From: Microtetraspora glauca
GTDB taxonomy: Bacteria > Actinomycetota > Actinomycetes > Streptomycetales > Streptomycetaceae
Reading direction: 5' to 3'
DNA length: 64,000 nt
NCBI GenBank assembly: GCA_000721275.1
Contig: JOFO01000032.1
Location: 1-64,000 of the forward strand
Shown here in pieces: positions 15,755 through 24,558 of the stretch (its first letter is position 1; each line of letters opens with the position of its first letter). The notes beneath the pieces are model-generated. The model was not told the DNA's origin. It made no database searches and saw only the letters and a list, made by a program, of their open reading frames with translations. The translations under genes were made by a program, and so were the position numbers.

Positions 15755-16417
15755 GTGGCGGACGAGCAGGAGCTGGCCGAGATCCAGCGGCAGCACTGGC
15801 AAGGCACCTACACCGTCCACCCGGGGATGTACGGCGAGGAGCCGTCCGCGCCCGCGGTCCGCGCCGCCGAGGTTTTCCGTGCTGCCGGGGCGCGGGATGT
15901 TCTGGAGTTGGACGCTGGCCATGGCCGTGACGCGCTGTACTTCGCGGCCGAGGGTTTCACCGTGCAGGCTGCCGACTTCTCAGAGATTGGCCTGGAGCAG
16001 CTGCGCCGGGCCTCGCTCGCCCGGGGACTTGAGGGTCAGGTCACCACGGCCGTGCATGATGTCCGTGAGCCGCTGCCGCTGGCGGACGCTTCGGTCGATG
16101 CGGTGTTCGCGCACATGCTGCTGTGCATGGCGCTGTCCACGAAAGAGATCCACGCGGCAGTGGATGAGATCGGCCGGGTGCTGCGGCCCGGCGGCACCCT
16201 CGTCTACACCGTCCGGCACACCGGCGACGCTCATTACGGCACCGGTGTCGCTCATGGGGACGGCATCTTCGAGCACGGAGGCTTCGCCGTGCACTTCTTC
16301 GACCGTGACCTGGTCGACGCGCTCGCCGACGGCTGGGACCTGCGGGAGATTCACGCCTTCGAGGAGGGGGAGTTGCCGCGGCGGTTGTGGCGGGTCACCC
16401 AGAGCCTGCCCCGGTAG
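15755..16417 (+). CDS. Class I SAM-dependent methyltransferase
   Basis: 220 aa from GTG 15755 after GAGAGG. The SAM loop reads [16 protein letters not shown]; the first Gly of the usual ELGAGxGRD is Asp, an odd change. Then come [15 protein letters not shown] (motif II acidic residue), [17 protein letters not shown] (motif IV) and [14 protein letters not shown]. The closing part [15 protein letters not shown] resembles TehB-like and related small-molecule methyltransferases. It sits beside the sulfur island, converging on the MFS gene, and could methylate a thiol or metalloid; that is inference. The substrate is unknown. Confidence 0.8.
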   Translation: MADEQELAEIQRQHWQGTYTVHPGMYGEEPSAPAVRAAEVFRAAGARDVLELDAGHGRDALYFAAEGFTVQAADFSEIGLEQLRRASLARGLEGQVTTAVHDVREPLPLADASVDAVFAHMLLCMALSTKEIHAAVDEIGRVLRPGGTLVYTVRHTGDAHYGTGVAHGDGIFEHGGFAVHFFDRDLVDALADGWDLREIHAFEEGELPRRLWRVTQSLPR

Positions 16418-16439
16418 GTGGCCGGGACAGGCTGCTCGT

Positions 16440-17720
16440 TCAGCGGGCGTCGGGTCGGTGCTCGGTGATCCAGCGGGCTGCCAGGAGTCCCGAGGCGGCG
16501 GTGAGGACGGCGGCGGCGATGACGGTGGCGTTGAGGCCGAGGGCGTCGGCGAGGATGCCGGCGACGAGGGCTCCGGCGGCGTAGCCGATGTCGCGCCAGA
16601 ACCGGTAGGTGCCCAGGGCGTTGGCCCGCCAGGCGGGGTGGGCGTGGTCGGAGATGGAGGCGATGAGGGCCGGGTAGACCATGGCGGTACCCAGGCCCAG
16701 GAAGACCGCGGACAGGATGCCCGCGAGCAGCGGCCGGTCCAGCAGAGCGAGGGCGAGGACGAAGCCGACGGCCTGGACGAGCATGCCGTAGACGATCAAG
16801 GGCTTGCGGCCGATGCGGTCGGCGAGGTGGCCGGTGGGAATCTGTCCGAGCCCCCACAGAATCGGGTAGAGACCCTTGATCAGGCCGACGGCGGCGAGTC
16901 CGAGGCCGTGGTCGGTAAAGAGGAGGGGGAAGACGCCCCAGGTGAGGCCGTCGTTGAGGTTGTTGATCAGCCCGGCCTGGCTGGCGCCGCGCAGGGAGCG
17001 GTTGCGCCAGGACGTCCGGGTGAAGGTGGCCTTCAGACCGGTGTCCTCATCCGTCGGCAGCGGCTTGGTGTGGTTGGCCAGTTCGAGGGCGACGTGGGCG
17101 GCGGTGTCGCGGACGACGAGGGCCAGGGCGAGGCCCGCGACGACGAAGACGACGCCGATGAGTTCGGGGACGGGGCGCAGGCCGTAGCTGGTGGCGAGGT
17201 AGCCGGTGAGCAGGGCGGTGACGCCGACCGCGGTGTATCCGGCGGCTTCGTTCAGGCCGGTGGCCAGCCCTCGGCGGGAGGGACCGACGAGGTCGATCTT
17301 CATGTTGACGGTCATCGACCAGGTCAGGCCCTGGTTCAGGCCGAGCAGCACGTTGGCGGCGACGATCCAGCCCCACGACGGCGCCCAGGCGAGGGCGAAG
17401 GGGACGGGGATACCGAGCAGCCAGCCGGCCACCAGCAGCTGCTTGCGGCGGAAGCGGGCGGTCAGGGCCCCGGCGGCCAGGTTGGTCAGGGCCTTGGTGA
17501 GGCCGAAGGCGATGATGAAGGAGAAGACGGCCAGGTCGCTGGTCAGGCCGAAGGTCTCGGAACCGATGAGCGGGACGGTGGTGCGCTCCAGGCCGACCAG
17601 GCCGCCGACGCAGATGTTGACGATGACCAGCAGGGTGAACTGAAGCCAGTTCTCCCGTAGCCCGAGCCGTACGGGCCGCCCGGCGGCATCGGTCGCGGTG
17701 GTGGTGGGTGTGGCGTTCAC
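16440..17720 (-). CDS. Major facilitator superfamily transporter
   Basis: 426 aa with about twelve hydrophobic segments in two halves, joined by a hydrophilic loop near residues 210-250 (TKPLPTDEDTGLKATFTR). MFS-type turns are visible, such as GALTARFRRK between helices 2 and 3 and TGHLADRIGRKPLIVYGM in the second half (the D-R-x-G-R-K motif). The start ATG 17720 overlaps the stop of the metallo-hydrolase gene upstream, so the two are coupled in a leftward operon. Given its neighbours it probably exports or imports a sulfur compound or related anion. Confidence 0.85.
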   Translation of the reverse strand: MNATPTTTATDAAGRPVRLGLRENWLQFTLLVIVNICVGGLVGLERTTVPLIGSETFGLTSDLAVFSFIIAFGLTKALTNLAAGALTARFRRKQLLVAGWLLGIPVPFALAWAPSWGWIVAANVLLGLNQGLTWSMTVNMKIDLVGPSRRGLATGLNEAAGYTAVGVTALLTGYLATSYGLRPVPELIGVVFVVAGLALALVVRDTAAHVALELANHTKPLPTDEDTGLKATFTRTSWRNRSLRGASQAGLINNLNDGLTWGVFPLLFTDHGLGLAAVGLIKGLYPILWGLGQIPTGHLADRIGRKPLIVYGMLVQAVGFVLALALLDRPLLAGILSAVFLGLGTAMVYPALIASISDHAHPAWRANALGTYRFWRDIGYAAGALVAGILADALGLNATVIAAAVLTAASGLLAARWITEHRPDAR

Positions 17721-19096
17721 GGGCGGGTGTCCTCCGTGCCCTGGGCGAGCTGCTGGCCGTGGGCGGCGGTGTAGTCGGCCGGGCCGCCGTCGAGGACGGC
17801 GATGTCGGTGTGGCCTGCGCGCTCCAGGAGGCTGGCGGCGGTCATGGCGCGCTCGCCGTGCCCGCAGGCCACGACCGGTCCGGTCGGGGCTTCGACGGCG
17901 GACTCGGCCACGGCGCCGAGCTCGATGTGCACGGCGCCGGGGACGTGCCCGGCAGTGAACTCGGACTCCTGCCGGACGTCGACGTAGGGGCGGCCGGTGG
18001 CGCGGTCGGCGGTGAGGAACGCGGTGGTGGTCTGGGTGTTGCTGTCGGCGAGCCAGGCGTCCATGCCGCCGGTGAGGCGGCCGGCGAGGCGCTCGTAGCC
18101 GATCTTGTAGGACTGCCAGACGATCTCGCCCAGGTCCTGGTCGTCGCCTGCGACGAAGGCGAGCGGCGCGGTGTCGGGCAGGAGCCAGCCGAGCCAGGTG
18201 GCGAACTGTCCGCGCAGCGGGATGGACAGGGAGCCGGGGATGTGGCCGGCGGCGTAGTCGGCCGCCGGGCGGACGTCGACGACGTGGCCGCCGTCGGCCA
18301 TCAGGGCCCGCACCTGCGGCGCGGACAGTGCAGGCAGCAGCGGCTGTCCGGTCAGCACCGCCGGGCCGCGCCGGTTGATCTCGCCGAGGCGGTCAAAGTA
18401 GGCGGGGTAGGTGCCCAGGCTCGCGGTCAGCTGGGCCACGAAGGTGTCCTCGTCGGGGGCGGCGAGCAGCGGGTTGGCCTGCTTCTGGGCGCCGATGGTG
18501 GTGGTGCGCTCGGTGCCGGGCGGCGCGGAGCAGAACGAGCCGACGCCGTGCGTGGGCCACACCGCGGTGGCGTCCGGCAGCTCGGTCAGCCGCTTCAGTG
18601 ACCGGTACTGGGCGCGGGCGAGTTCCTCGGTCCGCTCCGGCCCGAGGAGGTCGGTGCGGGCGGCGGAGTTCACGATCAGCGAGCCGCCGGTGAACACCCC
18701 GAGCTCCCGGGCGCCGTCGAGGAGGAGGAAGGACAGGTGCTCGTCGGTGTGGCCGGGGGTGGCCAGGGTCCGCAGGGTCAGCCCGCCGAGGTCGACCTCG
18801 TCGCCGTCGGCCAGCGCCTGGTGATCGAAGGCGCGGCGGCCGGCGGCGGAGGCGAGGATCGTGGCGCCGGTGTCGTGGCCGAGCTGGACGGCGCCGGAGA
18901 GGAAGTCGGCGTGCAGATGCGTGTCCGCCGCGTACGCGACGGTCAGCCCGCGCCGCTCGGCCGCCGCGTGCAGGGCGCGCAGGTCGCGGCTGGCGTCCAT
19001 GGCCAGGGCGCGTCCGTCGCCGAGGTCGAGCAGGTAGGCGCTGTTGCCCAGTCCTTCGTCGACCAGCGGTATGAGGTGATCGTCCGCGAAGCCCAC
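17717..19096 (-). CDS. Metallo-beta-lactamase fold hydrolase fused to two rhodanese domains
   Basis: 459 aa from GTG 19096, six bases after AGGAGG. Residues 1-240 form an MBL domain with DTHLHADFLSG (H60, H62, D64) and TLATPGHTDEHLSF, as in ETHE1-like persulfide dioxygenases. The first rhodanese domain (about 260-350, HVVDVRPAADYAAGHIPGS) lacks the catalytic Cys (FVAGDDQD). The second (about 360-455, PYVDVRQESEFTAGHVPGA) has it in VACGHGERA. The family oxidises or relays persulfide sulfur in sulfide detoxification. The gene is divergent from the ArsR-rhodanese regulator and coupled to the MFS gene. Confidence 0.9.
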   Translation of the reverse strand: MGFADDHLIPLVDEGLGNSAYLLDLGDGRALAMDASRDLRALHAAAERRGLTVAYAADTHLHADFLSGAVQLGHDTGATILASAAGRRAFDHQALADGDEVDLGGLTLRTLATPGHTDEHLSFLLLDGARELGVFTGGSLIVNSAARTDLLGPERTEELARAQYRSLKRLTELPDATAVWPTHGVGSFCSAPPGTERTTTIGAQKQANPLLAAPDEDTFVAQLTASLGTYPAYFDRLGEINRRGPAVLTGQPLLPALSAPQVRALMADGGHVVDVRPAADYAAGHIPGSLSIPLRGQFATWLGWLLPDTAPLAFVAGDDQDLGEIVWQSYKIGYERLAGRLTGGMDAWLADSNTQTTTAFLTADRATGRPYVDVRQESEFTAGHVPGAVHIELGAVAESAVEAPTGPVVACGHGERAMTAASLLERAGHTDIAVLDGGPADYTAAHGQQLAQGTEDTRP

Positions 19097-19158
19097 GGCG
19101 TCCTCCTAGATCTCGGGAACGGGGGCGTGTGGTCACACCCACCAGACTCAACTACAAT

Positions 19159-19170
19159 AATCCATGGATT
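19159..19170. promoter_or_regulatory. Palindromic operator AATCCATGGATT
   Basis: A perfect 12-bp palindrome in AT-rich sequence (ACAATAATCCATGGATTTAT) in the 88-bp gap between the divergent MBL-rhodanese and ArsR-rhodanese genes. It lies just upstream of the ribosome binding site GGAGG at 19174. Its position suits repression of both genes by the ArsR protein. Confidence 0.7.
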
Positions 19171-19183
19171 TATGGAGGATGCT

Positions 19184-19861
19184 ATGTCGGAGAACACGAA
19201 GAGCGGGACGAAGGCGCGGTTGTACGACGCGTTCGCGGCCAGCGGCAAGGCGCTGGCCAGCGGAAAGCGCCTGGAGCTGCTCGATCTGCTGGCCCAGGGC
19301 GAGCGCACCGTCGACGCGCTGGCCAAGGCGGCCGGGCTCAACCTGACCACCGCCTCGGCGCATCTGCAGACCCTCAAGCAGGCCGGTTTCGTCGCCACCC
19401 GCCGCGAAGGCGTGCGCATCCACTACCGCCTCGCCGGCGACGACGTCGCCCAGCTGTTCGCGCTGCTGCGCAAGGTCGCCGAGACCCACCAGGCCGCCGT
19501 CCCCGCCGCCCGCGATGCCTACCTCGGCGAGGACACCGCCGCCGAGCTCAGCCGTGAGGAACTGCGGGTCCGGATCGCCGCCGGAGACGTCGTCGTCCTC
19601 GACGTGCGGCCAGTCGAGGAGTACCAGGCCGGGCACATCCCCGGCGCCCTGTCCATCCCGGTCGACGAGCTGGCCGACCGAATCAACGAGCTGCCCGAGG
19701 ACACCGAGATCGTCGTCTACTGCCGCGGCGAGTACTGCGTCCTGGCCTACGACGCCGTACGGCTCCTGACCGACCGCGGCCGGCGCGCGATCCGCCTCAA
19801 CGACGGCATGCTGGAGTGGCGCCTGTCCCAGATGCCCGTCGACGCCGCGGACCTGACGTGA
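19184..19861 (+). CDS. ArsR-type repressor fused to a rhodanese domain
   Basis: 225 aa from ATG 19184 after GGAGG. Residues about 1-95 are an ArsR winged helix: KALASGKRLELLDLLAQGER, LAKAAGLNLTTASAHLQTL (recognition helix), GFVATRREGVRIHYRL (wing). Residues about 125-220 form a rhodanese domain: VVVLDVRPVEEYQAGHIPGA and the active loop VVYCRGEYCVLAYDAV with two Cys. The fusion suggests direct sensing of sulfane sulfur through the rhodanese Cys. It is the first gene of the rightward sulfur operon. The stop overlaps the GTG start of the cysteine desulfurase gene (ACGTGA). Confidence 0.92.
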   Translation: MSENTKSGTKARLYDAFAASGKALASGKRLELLDLLAQGERTVDALAKAAGLNLTTASAHLQTLKQAGFVATRREGVRIHYRLAGDDVAQLFALLRKVAETHQAAVPAARDAYLGEDTAAELSREELRVRIAAGDVVVLDVRPVEEYQAGHIPGALSIPVDELADRINELPEDTEIVVYCRGEYCVLAYDAVRLLTDRGRRAIRLNDGMLEWRLSQMPVDAADLT

Positions 19862-21039
19862 CCCGCCCGGGCGGCGACCTCCCGCCGCACCCGGGACTGG
19901 CCGGCGGGCCGGTCTACCTGGACTACAACGCCACCACCCCGGTCGACCCGCGCGTCGCAGAGGCGATGTGGCCGCACCTGACCGACTTCTTCGGCAACCC
20001 CTCCAGCAACCACCCCTTCTCCCAGGAGCCGCGCCGGGCGCTTGCCGAGGCCCGTGCCCAGGTCGCCTCTCTGATCGGCGCCGGGCCCGGCGAGATCGTG
20101 TTCACCGGCTCCGGCTCCGAAGCCGACCTGCTCGCGGTGCGCGGTGCGGTCCTGGCCTCTGGCCGCCCGCACCCGCATGTGATCACCCAGGCCACCGAGC
20201 ATCCGGCCGTCCTTCAGACGTGCCGGGCCCTTGAGCGGCTGCACGGCGCGCGGGTGACCGTGCTGCCGGTCGACCGCGACGGGCTCGTCGAGCCGGACGC
20301 CCTGGCCGACGCATTCACCGAGGACACGGTGCTGGTGTCGGTGATGGCGGCGAACAACGAGACTGGCGCCCTCCAGCCGATCACGGAACTCGCCGCGCTC
20401 GCCCGTGAGCGTGGTGCGCTGTTCCACTGCGACGCCGCCCAGGCCGTGGGCAAGATCCCCCTCAATGTCGGTGACCTGGGCGTGGACCTGCTGACGATCG
20501 TGGGGCACAAGATGTACGCGCCCAAGGGCGCCGCCGCCCTGTACGTACGCGACGGTGTGAGCCTGGAGCCGGTCGTCTATGGCGGCGGGCAGGAACGGGG
20601 CCTGCGCGCGGGCACGGAGAACGTCGCCCTGGCCGTCGCGCTTGGCACCGCCGCGCGGCTCGCGGCCGAGGAACTTGCCTCCGGCGCTCCAGCCCGCGTC
20701 GCGGCTCTGCGCGACGATCTCCATCAGCGGCTGGCGATCGGTCTGCCCGGCCGCGTGCACCTCAACGGGCCGGACAAGCATCGGCTGCCGAACACCCTGA
20801 ACGTCAGCGTCGACGGCGCTCTCGGCCACGAGGTCCTCGCCGCCGTCGGTGAGATCGCGGCGTCGACCGGATCAGCCTGCCACAGCGGCACCCACACCCC
20901 CTCCCCGGTGCTCACCGCCATGGGCATGCAGCCGGACCGCGCGCTCGGCGCGCTGCGGCTGTCCCTGGGCCGCTGGACCACGGCCGAGCAGATCGAGACG
21001 GCGGCAGCAACCCTCATCCGGGCGGCTGGCGCGCAGTGA
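19858..21039 (+). CDS. Cysteine desulfurase (NifS/IscS-like)
   Basis: 393 aa from GTG 19858, overlapping the upstream stop by four bases. PLP-enzyme hallmarks: VYLDYNATTPVDPRV, GSGSEADLLAV, ATEHPAVLQTC, MAANNETGALQPI, FHCDAAQAVGKIP, and the PLP Lys in TIVGHKMYAPKGAAALY. The sulfur-carrying Cys is in STGSACHSGTHTPS. It removes sulfur from L-cysteine as an enzyme persulfide for transfer to acceptors. Overlap with the ArsR-rhodanese gene and a position before a Cys/Met PLP enzyme indicate an inducible sulfur-trafficking operon, not the housekeeping Fe-S system. Confidence 0.93.
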   Translation: MTRPGGDLPPHPGLAGGPVYLDYNATTPVDPRVAEAMWPHLTDFFGNPSSNHPFSQEPRRALAEARAQVASLIGAGPGEIVFTGSGSEADLLAVRGAVLASGRPHPHVITQATEHPAVLQTCRALERLHGARVTVLPVDRDGLVEPDALADAFTEDTVLVSVMAANNETGALQPITELAALARERGALFHCDAAQAVGKIPLNVGDLGVDLLTIVGHKMYAPKGAAALYVRDGVSLEPVVYGGGQERGLRAGTENVALAVALGTAARLAAEELASGAPARVAALRDDLHQRLAIGLPGRVHLNGPDKHRLPNTLNVSVDGALGHEVLAAVGEIAASTGSACHSGTHTPSPVLTAMGMQPDRALGALRLSLGRWTTAEQIETAAATLIRAAGAQ

Positions 21040-21089
21040 CCGGGCCCACCGGCCCGAGCCAAGAGGAACCGACGAGCAGCAGGAGAGGC

Positions 21090-22274
21090 ATGACCGAGAC
21101 CAGCGCGCACGGACTGTCCACCCGCAGTGTCCACGCCGGCGAGCGCCGTGACGCCGAGGGGGCCGTCCATACCCCGCTCTACAACCACTCCACCTTGGCG
21201 TTCGACACCACCGCCGACCTTCTCGACGTCGTCGAAGGCCGCAAGAGCGGGAACCTCTACACCCGCTACGGCCTCAACCCCACCATCCGCTCCACCGAGG
21301 CCAAGCTCGCCGACCTCGAAGGCGGCGAGCAGGCCCTGGCGTTCTCCTCCGGCATGGCCGCCGAAGCCGCCACCTTCCTCGCCCACTGCCGCACCGGCGA
21401 CCACATCGTGTGCATCGGCGAGGTCTACGGCGGCACGTTCGAACTCCTCGGCGACAACCTGCCCCAGATCGGCATCACCACGACGTTCCTGCGCGCCGAC
21501 GAGGTCGAGCGGCTGCCGGAGGTGCTGACCGGTCGGACGCGGATCGTGTTCTTCGAGACCCCGGCCAACCCCACCCTGACCGTCTTCGACATCGCCGCCC
21601 TCTCCGCCCAGGCCCGCACGGTCGGTGCGCTGACAGTGGTGGACAACACCTTCGCCACCCCCGTCAACCAGAACCCGCTCGCCCATGGCGCGGACCTGGT
21701 CGTGCACTCGGCGACCAAGTACCTCGGCGGGCACTCCGACCTGACCGCCGGCGTCCTGACCGGCCCTGCCGAACACCTCGCCCCGGTGGCGGGGTGGCGC
21801 AAGAACCTCGGCCAGGTCATCGCCCCCGAAACCGCGTTCCTCCTCGCCCGCTCCGTTCGCTCCCTGCCCGTCCGGGTCCGCGCCCAGAACACCACCGCGC
21901 AGGCGGTCGCCGCGTTCCTGCAGACGCACCCGCGCGTCGCCCGTGTGCACTACCCGGGGCTGGCCACCGGCGAGCAGAAGCGCATCGTGGATGCGCAGAT
22001 GCGCGGCGGGGGCGGCATGCTCAGCGCCGTCCTGGACGCGAACGCCGGCCAGACGGCCGCGGTGGTGGACCGGCTGCGGCTGTTCGCCATCGCGCCCAGC
22101 CTGGGCGGCGTCGAGTCCCTGGTCACCCAGCCCATCACCACCACCCACCACGGCCTCGATGCGGCCGAGCGCGCCCGCCGGGGCATCGCCGACAGCATGA
22201 TCCGTCTGTCCGTCGGCCTCGAAGACGCCGACGACCTGATCGCCGATCTCGCCCAGGCCCTCGACGCCGACTGA
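21090..22274 (+). CDS. Cys/Met metabolism PLP enzyme (sulfhydrylase or gamma-synthase/lyase type)
   Basis: 394 aa from ATG 21090 after GGAGAGG. Typical signatures are TRSVHAGERRDAEGAVHTPLY, YTRYGLNPTIRSTEAKLADLEGGE, AFSSGMAAEAATFL, FETPANPTL, VVDNTFATPVNQNPLAHGAD and the PLP-Lys site HSATKYLGGHSDLTAG. The C-terminal APSLGGVESLVTQP and MIRLSVGLED complete the fold. Members make or break C-S bonds (O-acetylhomoserine sulfhydrylase, cystathionine enzymes, methionine gamma-lyase). Sequence alone does not decide which. In this operon it probably fixes sulfide into an amino acid. A strong hairpin follows at 22291. Confidence 0.9.
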   Translation: MTETSAHGLSTRSVHAGERRDAEGAVHTPLYNHSTLAFDTTADLLDVVEGRKSGNLYTRYGLNPTIRSTEAKLADLEGGEQALAFSSGMAAEAATFLAHCRTGDHIVCIGEVYGGTFELLGDNLPQIGITTTFLRADEVERLPEVLTGRTRIVFFETPANPTLTVFDIAALSAQARTVGALTVVDNTFATPVNQNPLAHGADLVVHSATKYLGGHSDLTAGVLTGPAEHLAPVAGWRKNLGQVIAPETAFLLARSVRSLPVRVRAQNTTAQAVAAFLQTHPRVARVHYPGLATGEQKRIVDAQMRGGGGMLSAVLDANAGQTAAVVDRLRLFAIAPSLGGVESLVTQPITTTHHGLDAAERARRGIADSMIRLSVGLEDADDLIADLAQALDAD

Positions 22275-22290
22275 CAGCCCTCCTCCATCC

Positions 22291-22322
22291 GCTCACCGGG
22301 CCCGCACGAGGGCCCGGTGAGC
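22291..22322 (+). terminator. Terminator or attenuating hairpin
   Basis: 13-bp perfect arms GCTCACCGGGCCC / GGGCCCGGTGAGC around GCACGA. It lies between the PLP gene and the AhpD-like gene and may reduce read-through into the distal genes. Confidence 0.8.
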
Positions 22323-22358
22323 GCCCCGTACGCCTCTGCACGAAAGGCCTCCCATTCC

Positions 22359-22925
22359 GTGACCGGTTTTCCCCTCCATGACGAGGCCACCGCACCCGCC
22401 GAGGCCCTGCCGCACCTCGCTGCGGCCCGCGAACGCATGGGTTTCCTCACCACCCTCAACGCCGTCATGGCCGAGTCCCCGCAGCTCCTGGCCGGCTACA
22501 CCGCCCTGGCCCAGCAGTTCGCCGCCTCCTCCCTGCCCAAGCCCGCGCAGCAGGTCGTCCTGCTCACCGCGAGCGTCGCCAACGCCTGCCCGCACTGCGT
22601 TGCCGCGCACTCCACCCTCGCCCTGCGCGCCGGTCTCACCACCGACGACGTCAACGCCCTGCGCAAGGCGACCACGTTGCAGGATCCGTCACTGGACGCC
22701 GTGCGCCGCCTCACCCAGGCCATCGTCGACAAGCGCGGCTGGGCCGACGAGCAGGACGTCGCCGATTTCCTCGCCGCCGGACACACCCACCGCCAGATCC
22801 TTGACGTCGTCCTGGGCGTCGGCATGAAGACCCTGTCCAACTACACCAACCACCTCACCCACACACACGTCGACCCGGCCTGGCACGACCAGCAGTGGAC
22901 GCCGCCAGCAGCCACCACCCCCTGA
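22359..22925 (+). CDS. Carboxymuconolactone decarboxylase / AhpD-like protein
   Basis: About 188 aa from GTG 22359. The upstream GTG 22317 lies in the hairpin stem, so I do not use it. The AhpD signature is ACPHCVAAHSTLALRAGL, with the redox CxxC and the conserved His of the relay. It is followed by a helix pair and the C-terminal HRQILDVVLGVGMKTLSNYTNHLT. Such proteins are thiol-disulfide or peroxide-handling enzymes. In this cluster it may reduce persulfides or respond to oxidative side effects of sulfide. It lies 33 bp before the second MFS gene. Confidence 0.88.
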   Translation: MTGFPLHDEATAPAEALPHLAAARERMGFLTTLNAVMAESPQLLAGYTALAQQFAASSLPKPAQQVVLLTASVANACPHCVAAHSTLALRAGLTTDDVNALRKATTLQDPSLDAVRRLTQAIVDKRGWADEQDVADFLAAGHTHRQILDVVLGVGMKTLSNYTNHLTHTHVDPAWHDQQWTPPAATTP

Positions 22926-22961
22926 CACATCCACTGCCGACCGCCCCGCGCAGGAAGAGAC

Positions 22962-24227
22962 ATGACCAGCACCGCACCCGCCGTCCCCGCCGCCCTACCC
23001 GACGCCGCCCAGGCACAGCGCCGCATCCTGCGTGTCCTGGTCGCCTCCCAGATCCTCAGCGGCGCCGGTCTCGCCGCCGGCGTCACCGTCGGTGCCCTGC
23101 TCGCCCAGGACATGCTCGGCACCACCAGCCTCGCCGGACTGCCCAGCGCCCTGTTCACCGCCGGGTCCGCTCTCGCCGCCGTCACCGTCGGCCGCATCTC
23201 GCAGGCCCGCGGCCGCCGCCCCGGCCTCGCCGCCGGATACCTCACCGGCGCCCTCGGCTCGGCCGGCGTCATCGCTGCCGCCGTCCTGGACAACCCCGTC
23301 CTGCTGTTCATCGCCCTGTTCGTCTACGGCGCGGGCACCGCCACCAACCTCCAGGCCCGCTACGCCGGAGCCGACCTCGCCCCACCCGGCCACCGCGCCC
23401 GCGCGGTCTCCACCGTCCTGGTCGCCACCACCCTCGGCGGCGTCGCCGGACCCAACCTCGCCGCCCCCGCCGGCACCCTCGCCGAACACCTCCACATCCC
23501 CCACCTCGCCGGACTCTTCGTCATCTCCGGCGCCGCCTACGCGCTGACCGCGCTCGTCCTCGCCCTGTGGCTGCGCCCCGACCCGCTGCTCCTGGCCCGC
23601 GCCGTCGCCCAGGCCAGGGAAGCCGACACCGCGGCCAACCCGGCCGCCGACGGCGGTGACGCCGACACCAGCGAGGGCCGCGGCGGCGTGGTCCTCGGCG
23701 CCCTGGTCATGATCCTCACCCAGCTCGTCATGGTCGCGATCATGACGATGACACCGGTCCACATGCACGACCACGGCCACTCCACCACCGCCTCCGGCCT
23801 CGTCATCGGCATCCACATCGGCGCCATGTACCTGCCCTCACCGCTCACCGGCTGGCTCGTCGACCGCTACGGCCGCATGAAGATCGCCGCCGCCTCCGGC
23901 ATCACCCTGCTCGCCGCCGGCATCCTCGCCGCCGCCGCGCCCGGCGACTCCGTCGCCCTCCTCGCCCTCGCCCTGGCCCTGCTCGGCCTGGGCTGGAACT
24001 TCGGTCTCGTCTCCGGCACCGCGATCATCACCGACACCGTCCCGCTGGCCACCCGCGCCAAGACCCAGGGCCTGGTCGACGTCTCCATCGCCATCGCCGG
24101 CGCCACCGGCGGCATGGCCTCCGGCATCATGGTCGCCGCCACCAGCTACCCCGCCCTCGCCCTCACCGGCGGAGCCCTCGCCCTCACCCTCCTGCCCGCC
24201 GTCGCCGCCACCGCCTACCGCCGATGA
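22962..24227 (+). CDS. Major facilitator superfamily transporter, second in the cluster
   Basis: 421 aa from ATG 22962, after GGAAGAG. About twelve membrane helices; the first-half loop is RISQARGRRPGLAAGY and the second-half loop LVDRYGRMKIAAAS. The central hydrophilic loop (about 215-245) is followed by VHMHDHGHSTTASG, a His-rich stretch that could contact metal. The family often acts as drug or metabolite exporters. Its stop overlaps the ATG of the TusA-like gene (ATGA), so the two are co-translated. It is probably an exporter of a sulfur-containing product; the substrate is not shown by sequence. Confidence 0.87.
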   Translation: MTSTAPAVPAALPDAAQAQRRILRVLVASQILSGAGLAAGVTVGALLAQDMLGTTSLAGLPSALFTAGSALAAVTVGRISQARGRRPGLAAGYLTGALGSAGVIAAAVLDNPVLLFIALFVYGAGTATNLQARYAGADLAPPGHRARAVSTVLVATTLGGVAGPNLAAPAGTLAEHLHIPHLAGLFVISGAAYALTALVLALWLRPDPLLLARAVAQAREADTAANPAADGGDADTSEGRGGVVLGALVMILTQLVMVAIMTMTPVHMHDHGHSTTASGLVIGIHIGAMYLPSPLTGWLVDRYGRMKIAAASGITLLAAGILAAAAPGDSVALLALALALLGLGWNFGLVSGTAIITDTVPLATRAKTQGLVDVSIAIAGATGGMASGIMVAATSYPALALTGGALALTLLPAVAATAYRR

Positions 24228-24526
24228 ACCCCGACACCCCCGCGCCCGGCATCACCGTCGACGGCACCGGCCTGCTCTGCGTCACCCTCCTGCTGCGCCT
24301 GCGAGGGCACATCGACGGTGCTACCCCGGGCACCGTCGTCCACGTCATCGCCACCGACCCAGCTGCCCCGCTCGACCTGCCCGCCTGGTGCCACATGACC
24401 GGCCACCACTACCTCGGCCCCGTCCCCGTCCCCGTCCCTGCCGGACGACCGGTCTACGCCCTGCGGCTCGCCGCCGACGCCCGCCCCACCCGGTCCGACG
24501 CTCCCTGGCACAGCGCCGACCGCTGA
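24224..24526 (+). CDS. TusA-like sulfur-relay protein
   Basis: 100 aa from ATG 24224, overlapping the transporter stop. The SirA/TusA fold is suggested by VDGTGLLCVTLLLRLRGHI, GTVVHVIATDPAAPLDLPAWCHMTGHHYLG and a last strand YALRLA. The sulfur-carrying Cys near residue 19 is present, but the usual CPxP is CVTL, and a second Cys (WCH) sits before the last helix. TusA proteins pass persulfide sulfur from a desulfurase to acceptors. Last gene of the island, it would pair naturally with the cysteine desulfurase and rhodaneses encoded upstream. The changed motif suggests a divergent subfamily. Confidence 0.75.
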   Translation: MNPDTPAPGITVDGTGLLCVTLLLRLRGHIDGATPGTVVHVIATDPAAPLDLPAWCHMTGHHYLGPVPVPVPAGRPVYALRLAADARPTRSDAPWHSADR

Positions 24527-24558
24527 AATCCGGCGCCCTCACACCACGACCAAGAAGG

